64,000 bases of DNA from Silene latifolia. Taxonomy: Eukaryota; Streptophyta; Magnoliopsida; Caryophyllales; Caryophyllaceae. Below are positions 47,401 through 57,984 of the stretch, piece after piece (positions within the stretch are counted from its first letter, which is position 1; every line of letters begins with the position of its first letter). Position numbers and translations under genes: made by a program. Where the stretch lies: positions 16,928,948-16,992,947 of the forward strand of contig NC_133532.1 of the NCBI RefSeq assembly GCF_048544455.1, given 5' to 3'. The notes beneath the pieces are model-generated. The model was not told where the DNA came from, ran no database searches, and saw nothing but the letters and a program-made list of their open reading frames with translations.

Positions 47401-47913
47401 TATAACTTATACATAAATTGTAAAACTATCTTTCTATTTTAACTTAAATGACAACTGATAACACCACATATTAAAAAGCCTAACAAATCCTAATTGTAAT
47501 AACCAAACCTCGTAAAATTGTTTTTTTTTTTTAATGTTATGTTAACCAAACAATTCTAACAAAGTGGTCGAAGAACCGAATCGTTATCTTTGATATGGAA
47601 ACACTTCGACTCCATCCCAATTTTAGAAAACACGTTTAGTCAAACTGTTTTACTAAAAATTTTCTCTTCCGTTCCTTTTCACATTGAATCAAAACCTAAA
47701 ACTCTTGAATTAATTTATGTCAAAGTTTAGCTAATACGGAGTACTCTGTAAAGTGTAGGGTTAGGTATATTAACGGTAAGAATTTAATTACAACATTAGG
47801 GGGAAAAAATATTGAGAACAATCCCCCTTTCTACTAAGAGAATAGAAACTCTCTTAATTTTCCCTCCAAATGCTTCTATCTAAATATAATTTTATAATTT
47901 TAGAGAATAGAAA

Positions 47914-49153
47914 CCCGATTCGTAAATATCGACGACATTTTAGTAAACATCGACGACGTTTTCATTCCGAAAGACAATTTTGCCCTTCACATCTCACTAA
48001 CTCTCTTCTTTTCTCTAAGTCCAAAAATTCCCAAATATTCCCAACAGCAAACACCATCATCACCTCCTACCACCACGCCGCCACCACACGCCGCCAGTAG
48101 CACGTCGCCACTGCCGTTTAAATTAGTTTTTTTTTTTAAATTAGCTTTGTAATTGAAATTAAACCGTTTATTGTTGTTGTTAATAGATTATATGACTTTA
48201 TTTGTTAGTTTTAATTGATTATATGCTTCGATTTGGCTAGTTAATTGAATTTGTTTGGATTATTTTATGTTTTATTAAACTTTATTGAATTAGTTTTGAA
48301 AGATAGATTGTTGTTTGTATTATTGTAATTGTATTTTTGTTTTTGTTGTCAATCTTTTGCTAATTAGTTGTAATTGTATAGTTGTTTGCGTAAAATAGGT
48401 CAAGTATATGTCGAATAATGTTGTTGTTGGTGTCGAATTTGAGTCGAAAAAATGGGGAAGGGGACACCATGGATGAAACGTGGGAATTGGTTGTTTCATC
48501 CATGGTGAAACGTGAATTTTGGACGTTTGGCCATGGAGAAACGATGGTTTTGGCCATTTGCCCATGGACAAACGTTGGGTTTGGTTGTTTGGCCATGGTC
48601 AAAACGTTGGAATCCCACGTTTGACCATGGTGATTTTTTTTTTTTAAAAAAAATAAAAATAAAAAATTATCCATGCCAAACGTGGGATTCCAACGTTTTG
48701 ACCATGGCCAACGTTGCTTTCCCACGTTTGGACCATGGCAAACGTTGGTTTCCAACTTTGGTCAATGGCTGAACGTTAGATCTTAAAGTTTGGTTCATGG
48801 TTCAATCTTGGGGTACAAATTTCAGATTTACGCAGAAAAACCGCAATATTTGCTATTACTAAGTTAATACGTGACGTAAATCAATCACCGAATAGATTTA
48901 ACGGTGCGCAAAAAAAAAAAAAATTAACCAAATAATGAAGCGATTAAGTTGTTTAAGTACCGGTAATTCGGGATCCGTCATGTTGTTAATTGTTGTTTTT
49001 TTTTTTTTTAAATTAGTTGATTTTTAGTTGAATTTGAGAGGAAATTTTTTAGAGAGAGGGAAAGTGTTGGAGAGTGAAAGGGCAGTTGTCTTTTTTTTTT
49101 AAAAAAAAATGTCGTCGATATTTACTAAAACGCCGTCGATAAAAATCAACCCC
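47914..49153. mobile_element. Unclassified inverted-repeat element inside the Helitron
   Basis: The direct repeat AATAGAAA flanks it (47906-47913, 49154-49161). The ends carry inverted TATCGACGAC and TTTTAGTAAA units: left TAAATATCGACGACATTTTA, right the complement of TATTTACTAAAACGCCGTC. An 8-9-bp duplication suggests hAT or Mutator, but terminal matches are imperfect. The interior holds a CCATGG/AACGTT palindrome array and no gene. Confidence 0.55.
48467..48790. repeat. Array of CCATGG and AAACGTTGG motifs
   Basis: At least ten short units combine CCATGG (or CCATGC, TCAATGG) with AAACGT(T/G)GG in both orientations, some forming local hairpins such as CCATGGATGAAACGTGGG against TGTTTCATCCATGG. 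An A/T tract (48636-48667) splits the array into two roughly mirror halves. Confidence 0.8.
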
Positions 49154-50274
49154 CAATAGAAACTCTCTTAATTATCTTTTCATTAAAATATAATTTTATA
49201 ATTAAACTTTAATATTATAATTAAATTCAAAATTATGATTTTTTCATCAAAATAAAATAAAATTAAAGCTAAACTATAAACTAAGTTAGTAAATTTTTCA
49301 TTAAATGCAATAATTATAATTTTAGAGAATAAATTGCATAATTACCATCAACTTGGTGATAAAAAACATACACCTTTCACAACTTTAGTTTTCTATTATT
49401 AATAACACCCTAAACAAATAAATACTCTATATATATCGCGCATTGCGCAAGATCTATACTAGTTAATGGTTAAACAATAATCTTCAGTTGAATCCAATCA
49501 ATACTTTGGTGAATTAAACCGCTTTTAGCAATCGTTGCTATGATAGACATTTCAAGTTTCATTCAACCCCTAATAACAATAACTTTTATAAACATGTTTG
49601 ATTTTTAAGTTGCCAAATTATTATTAATCAACACCACATATTAAAACTTCATATAAACAAATTAATGAGAATGAGAAAATTAGGTTTCATGGAAAAAAAA
49701 ATAAGGGTTTTTCTATGGTGTACCCTCCACTTTTTTGATATTCTATAGTATACCCCTCTTTTTTAAACTTTATATATTATACCCCTAAACTTTATTAACT
49801 AGTCTAAACTATGCCCTAAGTTGGATTTCCGTCAACTTAGTTGTTAACTCCGTCATTTGTGGATGACATGGCATGTTTACTGCTGACTCACAAGTTTCCA
49901 ACTCACCATTCCATTCCCTTCCACTTGAATCTCCCTTGGTTCTCATCATTCAACTGATTAAAAATAAAAATGTTGCATCCAAAAGTTTTCCCCTTTTCTT
50001 ACCATTTATTTCCTCCACCTGCTGCTAGGCTGCTACTGTCTCCCAACTATTCTTTCTCCCCATTGTATTTTTCGCCATTTTCTTCAATTTTCATACTTTC
50101 ATTCATTCTGTATCGTCGCATTTTTAGTGGATCAAATAATAACACAGTTCAAAGGCTACTTTTGAGATAAATTGCGTATTTCAAATTTCATAAAAGGCTA
50201 CTTTTGAGATTTGAAGGAAAAATAATACTCCATAAGCTAATCTATCTATCTCGTGAAAAGATGTTAACTTTGAC

Positions 50275-51621
50275 TGTAACACCCCCGTACACCAGAACGC
50301 CTTACCAAGGACCATTCCAGTATATGACGGTGTCACCATCTCGGTTTCCCGAGGAGGTAGATCAAATTAGACAATACAAGAACAATATTATATCATTAGA
50401 GAATCTGTTACAATACCATTCTATTCAAGTTCCCTAGAACACAGTTCAATTACAACACTTGTGATTCTACATCTCTAGACCAGTAGCGTAATGACTCGAT
50501 CCCTCCAATCCCAGCAGCGGTAATCAACAATACCTGCTAAGCCATCTGCTCACCATCCCCGAATGGATCACCGCAGATACCACAAAACAACACGGGGTCA
50601 GTACTGACTAATCAAATAAAAGATAAGACAATAAAGTAAATAGCTGATCATTCACTATCCCAACTCACCACCAGACACACACACCGACTACACACGAAGT
50701 GTGTAGTCCCGCCAGATTACCCATCGCAACAGGGTAATCCTCGCGCGATGGGTGACCGCAGCCCATCCCCACCTAGTCCAGCTCCTCAACGAGCGACTAT
50801 CAGTCCCTGTCCCTTAATGTGCACATCCCCTCCCGTGGCGGGTTCCACGGAGGGCGAACTAGGGTGTGGAGCCACTCCCGCAAGTGACTCCACCACAATC
50901 TCAATCACAACACCGCAGCTGTCACATGACAGCGTCATCATTACCACAACCACTATACTCCGATGATCAGCGGATAGCCATGGACCACAATACACTCATA
51001 AATTCAATTCAATTAACAGTAGACTGAGTAGGGAGACCCTACCTCATAACAAAGCATGAAAGACTTCCATCTATAGCCACGCACAACTCCATTAAGCACC
51101 CTAACAATGGTAACCATATCCTATTACACAACTATACTCAAATAATCATACAAAAGGACACAAGGCAAAGAACTTACCTAACCTTGCACATCGGTGACGA
51201 CATAGACAACCACCATTCACGATCTCCTTGCTCCGCGAGTCCCGACGTTCCCATGGTAGGGGTTAGGCTAACTCCTTAGAGGTATGAGGCTATGGAGTGA
51301 TTGAGTAGGGTGATGGTCTAGGGTTAGAGAAAGAGAAACCGCGAGGAAATGAGAAAAATAGAAATGGATCTCGCGAACTCGCATTTATAATAACGCGTCG
51401 TCGACAAAGCAGTCATACTCGGTCGAGTATAAGAACACTCGGCCGAGTAGACTCCACTCGGTCGAGTATTGGTGATACTCGGCCGAGTGGCCTCCGCTAG
51501 GTCGAGTAACTAACCTATACATCTCCTATTATTACCGGGCCCGATCCTACGCTATTCATCCTCGTGGTCCGCTTGGTCAATAAGTCGGTCAACAATGTTC
51601 CTAAAGATCCTGGGTGTTACA
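50275..51621 (-). repeat. 3' LTR of the chimeric element
   Basis: 1347 bases. A purine tract (minus-strand TAAGGGGGAAGAT) precedes it at 51622-51634. Array G and a TATAAA box lie near its 5' end. Confidence 0.9.
51417..51505. repeat. Palindrome array G (3' LTR of chimeric element)
   Basis: Five units alternating CTCGGTCGAG and CTCGGCCGAG, spaced 20-23 bases. The minus-strand TATAAA at 51384-51389 is 28 bases beyond the last unit. Confidence 0.92.
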
Positions 51622-51634
51622 ATCTTCCCCCTTA

Positions 51635-53322
51635 AAAGAACTTCGTCCCCGAAGTTCAGCCCGTACGACACTCCCCGCAAGATTACATACCGTGACCTTA
51701 ACCATCTTCACAAAGGTACACAAATTCACAATGTCCATACATTACCATCATTTTGACTTACTCGACAACAATCATCTATCACGGCTACCTTTCTAACAAG
51801 TAATTCATTCTCAAAAAAACAAGATTCACCCTATACCTACACAAGTATGCAATTGCAACACTTTACACAATGTAGGAAAACCATACATACTTGTAACTAC
51901 CCCGTTCCATACGTTTATATTAAATGTTCAAATGCAAAGCAATACACCATTGTAAAATACATAAGTACACAATCACCACTTTCCGAACACGTATACCAAT
52001 TATCATCAATTGCATCGAATCTTCATTTTACTTGACCCCCTTTGCGCCATAAAATTATCATATTGATTGAATACAACATAGATGCGGCTTAAAGCAAACA
52101 TAATTGTAATCCAATAATCCCGAATGTGAGCACACCTAACATACGTATGATTCCCAATATCTATTATAAAATTAACTACTTACATAAATAAAATGCTTGT
52201 CATAAAAACTGAGTTGAGCCTTCCGTGTATAGTATAATCTTTATGCTTCAAGGAAACATGACATATTCCGAATGTTGACTACATACATGTGATTCCCAAA
52301 ATCATAGGTATAGCTAACACATACTTTACATAATTAAATACTTAATTCCGCGACATTACTCTTCCCCTCTTAAAGGAACTTCGTCCCGAAGTTCACCACT
52401 AAACACTTCCCCAACCACACGCAAAAATGTACTACCTGACGGCGACATTACTCATAAACTCGTGGAGCCCCAACTTGTTTGGCAACATTACCCTCTTGTG
52501 ACTTACAAGGACCCAATGCTTCAGCAACCAACATGTATACTCTTGTAGCGACAACTAATCATATAAAATAATTGAGAAAGAGCATGTCTATGCACAGAAA
52601 CAATTATCGTTGCAGTCGAACATATACATACATGCAAACTTTACAGTGACTACGTGATACGAGTCAAGTGTTACCTTCATATACTTTAATGTCTAGGGTA
52701 TCCCACTCCTAAACACACTAAGATCCCCCTAACCTGGGTAATACAACAAAACCTTCATAAATTTATAGCCTATATCAACAATCACGAATCCATGAGACAT
52801 TCATAACACATATGTGCGGCATATTATCGTATAAAATAGGAAGACAAGGTATCAAAATATCTTTCATCTATTATTACATAACTTATAGTTCTCTGGTTAA
52901 GCAATATTCGGCCGAATATAAGTGGGCACTCGGCCGAGTAAAATCCACTCGGTCGAGTATATGTTCACACTCGGCCGAGTGAGCTTTACTCGGTCGAGTG
53001 GTGTCTATGCTCGGTCGAATCTTCATATCCAGAGAGCCCTTAAAGGCATTACTTAGAGCATTTACCGTCAACCTGCATCACAATCATTACAGTAATATAA
53101 AACACATCTAAGTCCCAACATACACATCATTTAACATGTCTCCGCACGATAATTAAGTAGCTAACGGCCTTATGGCCAAATACAGTCATCCAACGAGAAG
53201 TACCAAATTTCGAAAGCAACATCCAAGGAAGAGGCAATAAATCCGACACCACAAAACAAATCCATCACCACTAAATAAATCTAACATCCAAGAAATCAAC
53301 TAAATAAGAGTAACATCCAAGA
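51635..53322 (-). other. 3' internal non-coding region of the chimeric element
   Basis: AT-rich, no frames of note. A second GAACTTCGGGACGAAGTTCC block near 52375-52395 repeats the motif at 51640-51655 beside the purine tract. That is an internal duplicate of the 3' end signal. Confidence 0.6.
52906..53020. repeat. Palindrome array H
   Basis: Six units (TTCGGCCGAA, CTCGGCCGAG, CTCGGTCGAG, CTCGGCCGAG, CTCGGTCGAG, CTCGGTCGAA), again mostly alternating. It lies in the 3' part of the interior, after ORF1. Confidence 0.9.
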
Positions 53323-54890
53323 TCACCAATGAGAACCCTCCTCCATGTCATCACCACCACCAGCGCCAGAAGTACCTGCACCTGAACTCCCTGCACCTGG
53401 AAAACCTGCTGCTGCCGAGTAGTCCCCCCGCCGATGCCGGAGTTGGCTCCCCACGGTCCCGCGAGGTGGCAAACTCGGTCTCCTCCGGAGGTCTCCGAAA
53501 CTCGGGTCCACCCCAGAATCGCGTGGAACACTCCCGTATCCACTCCCGGTCCTCTCCACCATACAGCTGTGCCAAATCGGCCCCGATGCCCGACTAAGGG
53601 TCATCTCGTGAAGGTTACGGAGCACCAAAGTAGAAGAGATCCGCTCGGCCCCTCCATGAGGCCGCATCCTAGGGTCATGCACCGTAGGGTACGGCGAATA
53701 CCGATAAGGATGGTAAGGGTAGGAGTCGGGGCGAGTAAGAGGGCTCGGACACAATCGGGTCTACCCTAGGTCGCCTAACGCCACGACGCTCCCTAGGTGG
53801 GGGAGGTGCTCGCTTCGCCGTCCCTCGGTGCACGGTGACGGGCTCGGGTAAGTCCGGGGAGAATCCGAGGGTCGATCGAGGTAAGACAGGGCTCGGGTCA
53901 GGGATGCCACAAGGCTCCCACTCGGCCAAATGATCAACAACAGGGAGATGAGCTGGGTCCGGAAGCACCATCCACATAGTCCCTCTCACCCTCCAAGCAT
54001 ACGACCCATCATCCATCTTCCTCAACCATCGGTTCTGACGCCAATACTGGGCGTCCATGGTAGGTACAACCTCAACATACGCATTCCCCTCAGGAGGTGG
54101 GGCCTCAAAGTCGGTCGGCCGCCGAGCTAGGCGGGTCACTATGGCCCCGCAAGCAATAAATCGGGTCTCGATCGTGCCATGCGCTCCGGACTAGAGAGCA
54201 CACTATACCAGGGGCACTGTAGTAAAACGGTTTCCGGCGGTGGAGGTTAAAGTAGGACACAAGAAGCATGACCTCGTGAGAGTTGAGTTTACTCACGTCC
54301 TCTCTCGAGTAAAGTAGACAGGTCAACATCCTTAGAAACATACGAAGGGAAACGTGCTGAATATCATTAATCAACATGGCACTCGACGGTAGGGCGGGTC
54401 CGTCAAATAAGGTAGGTACCGAGGTGCGCCACTTGTTCTTGGCCACGTCACTAAGGTAGTCATCCTCCTCAGCCTCTAAACCTAAATGGTCAGCCAACTC
54501 ATCCAGGGTAAGCTCATGATCCTTATTCATGAGACGAAAAGAGACGGTCTTTCCCTTCTTATCATACACAAAAGAACTCAAAAACTCTAGGGTCAAGTGA
54601 GGGTATGATTTCTTTCTCAAGTGATACAACCCCTCCATGCCCAAAATTTTGAAAATGTGAACTATGTCCTCCTTAATTCCCAAAGCCTCAAGGATACCAG
54701 GGTTGACACAACGGGTGGGGCGAAAAGGACGACGCATAAGAGCCACGAAAGCCTTACGATGATCAAAGTTAGCGAAAATTACTGATGGATGAGCGCCACC
54801 CGGTACAACCGGTCCATCGCTACCTTGCCCAACCTCGAGTTGGACCTCCGCGCGAGGTCTCTTGTTGGGTAAACCTCTAGTTTTCACCAT
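53323..54890 (-). pseudogene. Athila ORF1-type gene in the chimeric element
   Basis: ATG at 54890, one T after a TTTCTTGCAG acceptor. The first frame (to 54105) encodes 261 residues with a basic start (KTRGLPNKRPR), GMEGL, LEFLSSF and VSFRLMN, and the motif DELADHLGL. Coding continues in a second frame (to 53675) and a third (to 53323, Pro/Gly-rich end). So at least two frameshifts are needed and the copy is probably dead, although the first 261 residues are clean. It shares conserved motifs with the gene at 12432-14367 (ATHILA ORF-1 family, function unknown). Confidence 0.72.
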
Positions 54891-54891
54891 A

Positions 54892-55300
54892 CTGCAAGAA
54901 AAACATTTTTAACAAAGGGTTGACACTTGAAAGTTCTTAACACAAAAGACGGACTGTTCTACTTGTATATCGATTTTGGAATAAGCTTTGGAAGATAAAC
55001 TATCAGAAATCACCATGTATTTTACAATTCACCTAGTTTTAAGTTTTCAAATTGCTTCAAATCAGGAAATACTCATCAACAATAAGAAGAATTTCGTTTT
55101 GCTAACCCTAGAATTCAGAAAGTGAATTTTACCTCATGAAATCAATCAACCAAAGATGTACACAAGTTCTATATGTGTTCACATTCGAAAATCAAATAGT
55201 TTAGGACAAGATTCAGATTGTTTTTAACAAGAAATCGAAATATAGCATGTTGATACACAAAGTCTTTGAAAACAATAAGGAATTTGAGTTTGGGTCTTAC
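54892..55300 (-). other. Predicted leader intron of the ORF1-type gene
   Basis: Donor AAG|GTAAGACC at 55300 and acceptor TTTCTTGCAG ending at 54892, on the minus strand. 409 bases, AT-rich, with no long frame. It ends one base before the ORF1 start codon. Confidence 0.6.
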
Positions 55301-55444
55301 CTTAAACTGATTTTGGCAACTAAGGACAAGTGTGGCACCAAGATTTCACCCAAAAACTTGAGAAAGGATGAGTATGGAGTTTTAGAGAGAAGGAAAGATG
55401 AAGATGGGAGGCGGAAATAAGAAAGAAAGGCTCGAGAATAGGGT

Positions 55445-55465
55445 TTTTATATAACCCGAAATTGG
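55445..55465 (-). promoter_or_regulatory. Internal promoter: CCAAT and TATA boxes ahead of ORF1
   Basis: Minus-strand CCAAT (55461-55465) followed by TTATATAAAAACCC (TATA at 55445-55454). Palindrome array I ends 27 bases upstream. A pyrimidine-rich leader (TTTCTTTCTTATTTCC and so on) follows, then the leader intron. Confidence 0.6.
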
Positions 55466-55479
55466 CTTGCTACAGCGAC

Positions 55480-55700
55480 ACTCGGTCGAGTGTTGGGAAT
55501 ACTCGGCCGAGTGTTCACTACTCGGTCGAGTATTTAGGATACTCGGCCGAGTGTTCATGACTCGGTCGAGTACCGTTCTTACTCGGTCGAGTTTTAGAGA
55601 CCAGAATCGATTATTATTCTAACAAAATGGGCACTCGGTTATGTAACTTGACACTCGGCCGAGTTTGGTCTACTCGGTCGAGTACTCGCATCTACTCGAT
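55480..55700. repeat. Palindrome array I ahead of the internal ORF1 promoter
   Basis: Eight good and two decayed units, CTCGGTCGAG alternating with CTCGGCCGAG at about 20-base spacing (55481, 55502, 55521, 55542, 55561, 55582, then 55653 and 55672). Confidence 0.92.
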
Positions 55701-56378
55701 CTAATTTTCAAATAAATAAGGAGTCGTAATTTTTTGTTCTCGCAAAATCAAATAACATCGTTCGAGTTCCGGATTCGGCTCGTCACAATTAAAGTCGATT
55801 CCTACCACGTAAAACACACAACCGCACGTATATCTGTACATTCATCTCCAAACAATCATCACTTCCACTTTATCCCTCACTATACCAAGAAACTATTTTA
55901 CTGTACCCATAAGGCACATGTCACAATCTAATTACGATAATTACCAAGTTTAGTTCTATATCACATCATTTCTACTTCCGCTAACCACCAGACACACACC
56001 TTATTCACATTTGCAATCCAATAATTTCACACCTAACACATTCCAAATAAAACAAATTGATTAAGTTGTCACTGATCACACATTGCAACAATTCCATATT
56101 CACTTCCACTTTTCTACACATCTAACTAACTTATATCGCTCTATTAATAGATACGCACACAATAGATACACACAGCACACAACACTTAGCAATCCACGAC
56201 TCACACTAGCTACCCTTTTCCGTGTCCGGTTTAAGTCCGATGGGGCCATGATTTTGAAATGAGGGCGCCTACTCACCCAAAATCTAGCATCGGCTGGGGC
56301 TCCCAACGTACATACACCAGGTTCATTTTAATTGACACCCTATGTTCTTTAATTTCGTTAGTTTAGGTTCCAAAATCG

Positions 56379-56394
56379 TCGGCTCTGATACCAC
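56379..56394 (-). other. Primer binding site, tRNA-iMet type
   Basis: Minus-strand TGGTATCAGAGCCGAC begins two bases after the 5' LTR. This is the primer site normal for Tekay/Del and copia. It differs from the tRNA-Asp site of the Athila-like elements in this window. Confidence 0.88.
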
Positions 56395-56396
56395 TT

Positions 56397-57738
56397 TGTA
56401 ACACCCCGTACACCGTAACGCCTTACCAAGGACCATTCCAAAGATATGACGGTGTCACCATCTCGGTTTCCCGAGGAGGTAGATCAAATTAGACAATACA
56501 AGAACAATATTATATCATTAGAGAATCATTTACAATACCATTCTATTCAAGTTCCCTAGAACACAGTTCAATTACAACACTTGTGATTCTACATCTCTAG
56601 ACCAATAGCGTGATGACTCGATCCCTCCAATCCCAGCAGCGGAAATCAACAATACCGCTTAAGCCATCCGCTCACCATCCCCGAATGGATCACCGCAGAT
56701 ACCACAAAACAACACGGGGTCAGTACTGACTAATCAAATAAAAGATAAGACAATAAAGTAAATAGCTGATCATTCACTATCCCAACTCACCACCTCGTAC
56801 ACACACCGACTACACACGAAGTGTGTAGTCCTGCCAGATTACCCATCGCAACAGGTAATCCTCGCCGCCAGTGGGTGACCGCAGCCCATCCCCACCTAGT
56901 CCAGCTCCTCAACGAGCGACTATCAGTCCCTGTCCCTTAATGTGCACATCCCCTCCCGTGGCGGGTTCCACGGAGGGCGAACTAGGGTGTGGAGCCACTC
57001 CCGCAAGTGACTCCACCACAATCTCAATCACAACACCGCAGCTGTCACATGACAGCGTCATCATTACCACAACCACTATACTCCGATGATCAGCGGATAG
57101 CCATGGACCACAATACACTCATAAATTCAATTCAATTAACAGTAGACTGAGTAGGGAGACCCTACCTCATAACAAAGCATGAAAGACTTCCATCTATAGC
57201 CACGCACAACTCCATTAAGCACCCTAACAATGGTAACCATATCCTATTACACAATTATACTCAAATAATCATACAAAAGGACACAAGGCAGCAACTTACC
57301 TAACCTTGCACATCGGCGACGACATAGACAACCACCATTCACGATCTCCTTGCTCCGCGAGTCCCGACGTTCCCATGGTAGGGGTTAGGCTAACTCCTTA
57401 GAGGTATGAGGCTATGGAGTGATTGAGTAGGGTGATGGTCTAGGGTTAGAGAAAGAGAAACTGCCGAGGAAATGAGAAAAATAGAAATGGATCTCGCGAA
57501 CTCGCATTTATAATAACGCGTCGACAGCAGTCATACTCGGTCGAGTATAAGAACACTCGGCCGAGTAGACTCCACTCGGTCGAGTATTGGTGATACTCGG
57601 CCGAGTGGCCTCCGCTAGGTCGAGTAACTAACCTATACATCTCCTATTATTACCAGTCTGATCCTACGCTATTCATCCCTGCGGTCTGCTTGGTCAATAA
57701 GTCGGTCAACAATGTTCCTAAAGATCCTGGGTGTTACA
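56397..57738 (-). repeat. 5' LTR of the chimeric element
   Basis: 1342 bases, differing from the 3' LTR by a few substitutions and small indels, for example around 56868 and 57520. Array J lies at 57535-57625. Confidence 0.9.
57535..57625. repeat. Palindrome array J (5' LTR of chimeric element)
   Basis: Same five-unit array as G. The minus-strand TATAAA at 57507-57512 is 23 bases beyond it, because this copy lacks five bases in the gap. Confidence 0.92.
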
Positions 57739-57894
57739 TTGACATCTTAACAATGTAAATAACAACTACACACTTCCAAGAACTAAAATCGATCAAGAAA
57801 AAAAAAACCCTGATAATGATGATGCTAATAGTCACCGAAAAGAAGTAGTCAATTATACCACAATCTAGCCTTATATGAAGGAAATAATCAAATA

Positions 57895-57984
57895 CTCCCT
57901 ATATCCCAATCATTTTGTTTACCTTTGATTAAAATACATCTCACAAAGAATAAAAATGGAAACAAATGATTGGGACGGAGGGAG
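57895..57984. mobile_element. Very short Stowaway-like MITE
   Basis: The ends are CTCCCTATATCCCAATCATT and, inverted, CTCCCTCCGTCCCAATCATT. 90 bp. TA flanks the left end and CA the right. Confidence 0.75.

Larger units (their letters stand above)
47822..49463 (+). mobile_element. Non-autonomous Helitron, 1.64 kb, with an inner insertion
   Basis: It starts TCCCCCTTTCTACTAAGAG after A and ends CTAGT before T. The 3' hairpin is built on GCGCATTGCGC (about 49438-49449), 9 bases before the terminal CTAGT. The 5' end matches that of the Helitron at 40178, so they belong to one family. The interior is AT-rich apart from the inserted element at 47914-49153. No Rep/helicase is present. Confidence 0.75.
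50275..57738 (-). mobile_element. Chimeric LTR element: Tekay-type LTRs, Athila ORF1-type gene, no gag or pol
   Basis: The target duplication TTGAC lies at 50270-50274 and 57739-57743. The LTRs at 50275-51621 and 56397-57738 begin TGTAACACCC and end GGTGTTACA. They share long segments with the chromovirus LTR at 19249-20663. A tRNA-iMet primer site and a purine tract are in place, so the element has every sequence needed in cis for reverse transcription. The 4.8-kb interior contains only a promoter-like region, a leader intron and one ORF1-type gene on the same strand, plus palindrome arrays. LTR similarity implies recent movement by proteins supplied in trans. Confidence 0.85.

Noticed and set aside
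50748..50966. 72-residue open frames repeated at 50748 and 56871
   Set aside because: They are identical because they lie in the two LTRs of one element, and no coding role is supported.
5015..55700. Palindrome arrays read as CRISPR-like repeat-spacer arrays
   Set aside because: This is a plant nuclear genome and no cas genes exist. The repeats are only 10-14 bases and identical spacers recur in sister LTRs, so they are parts of the elements.
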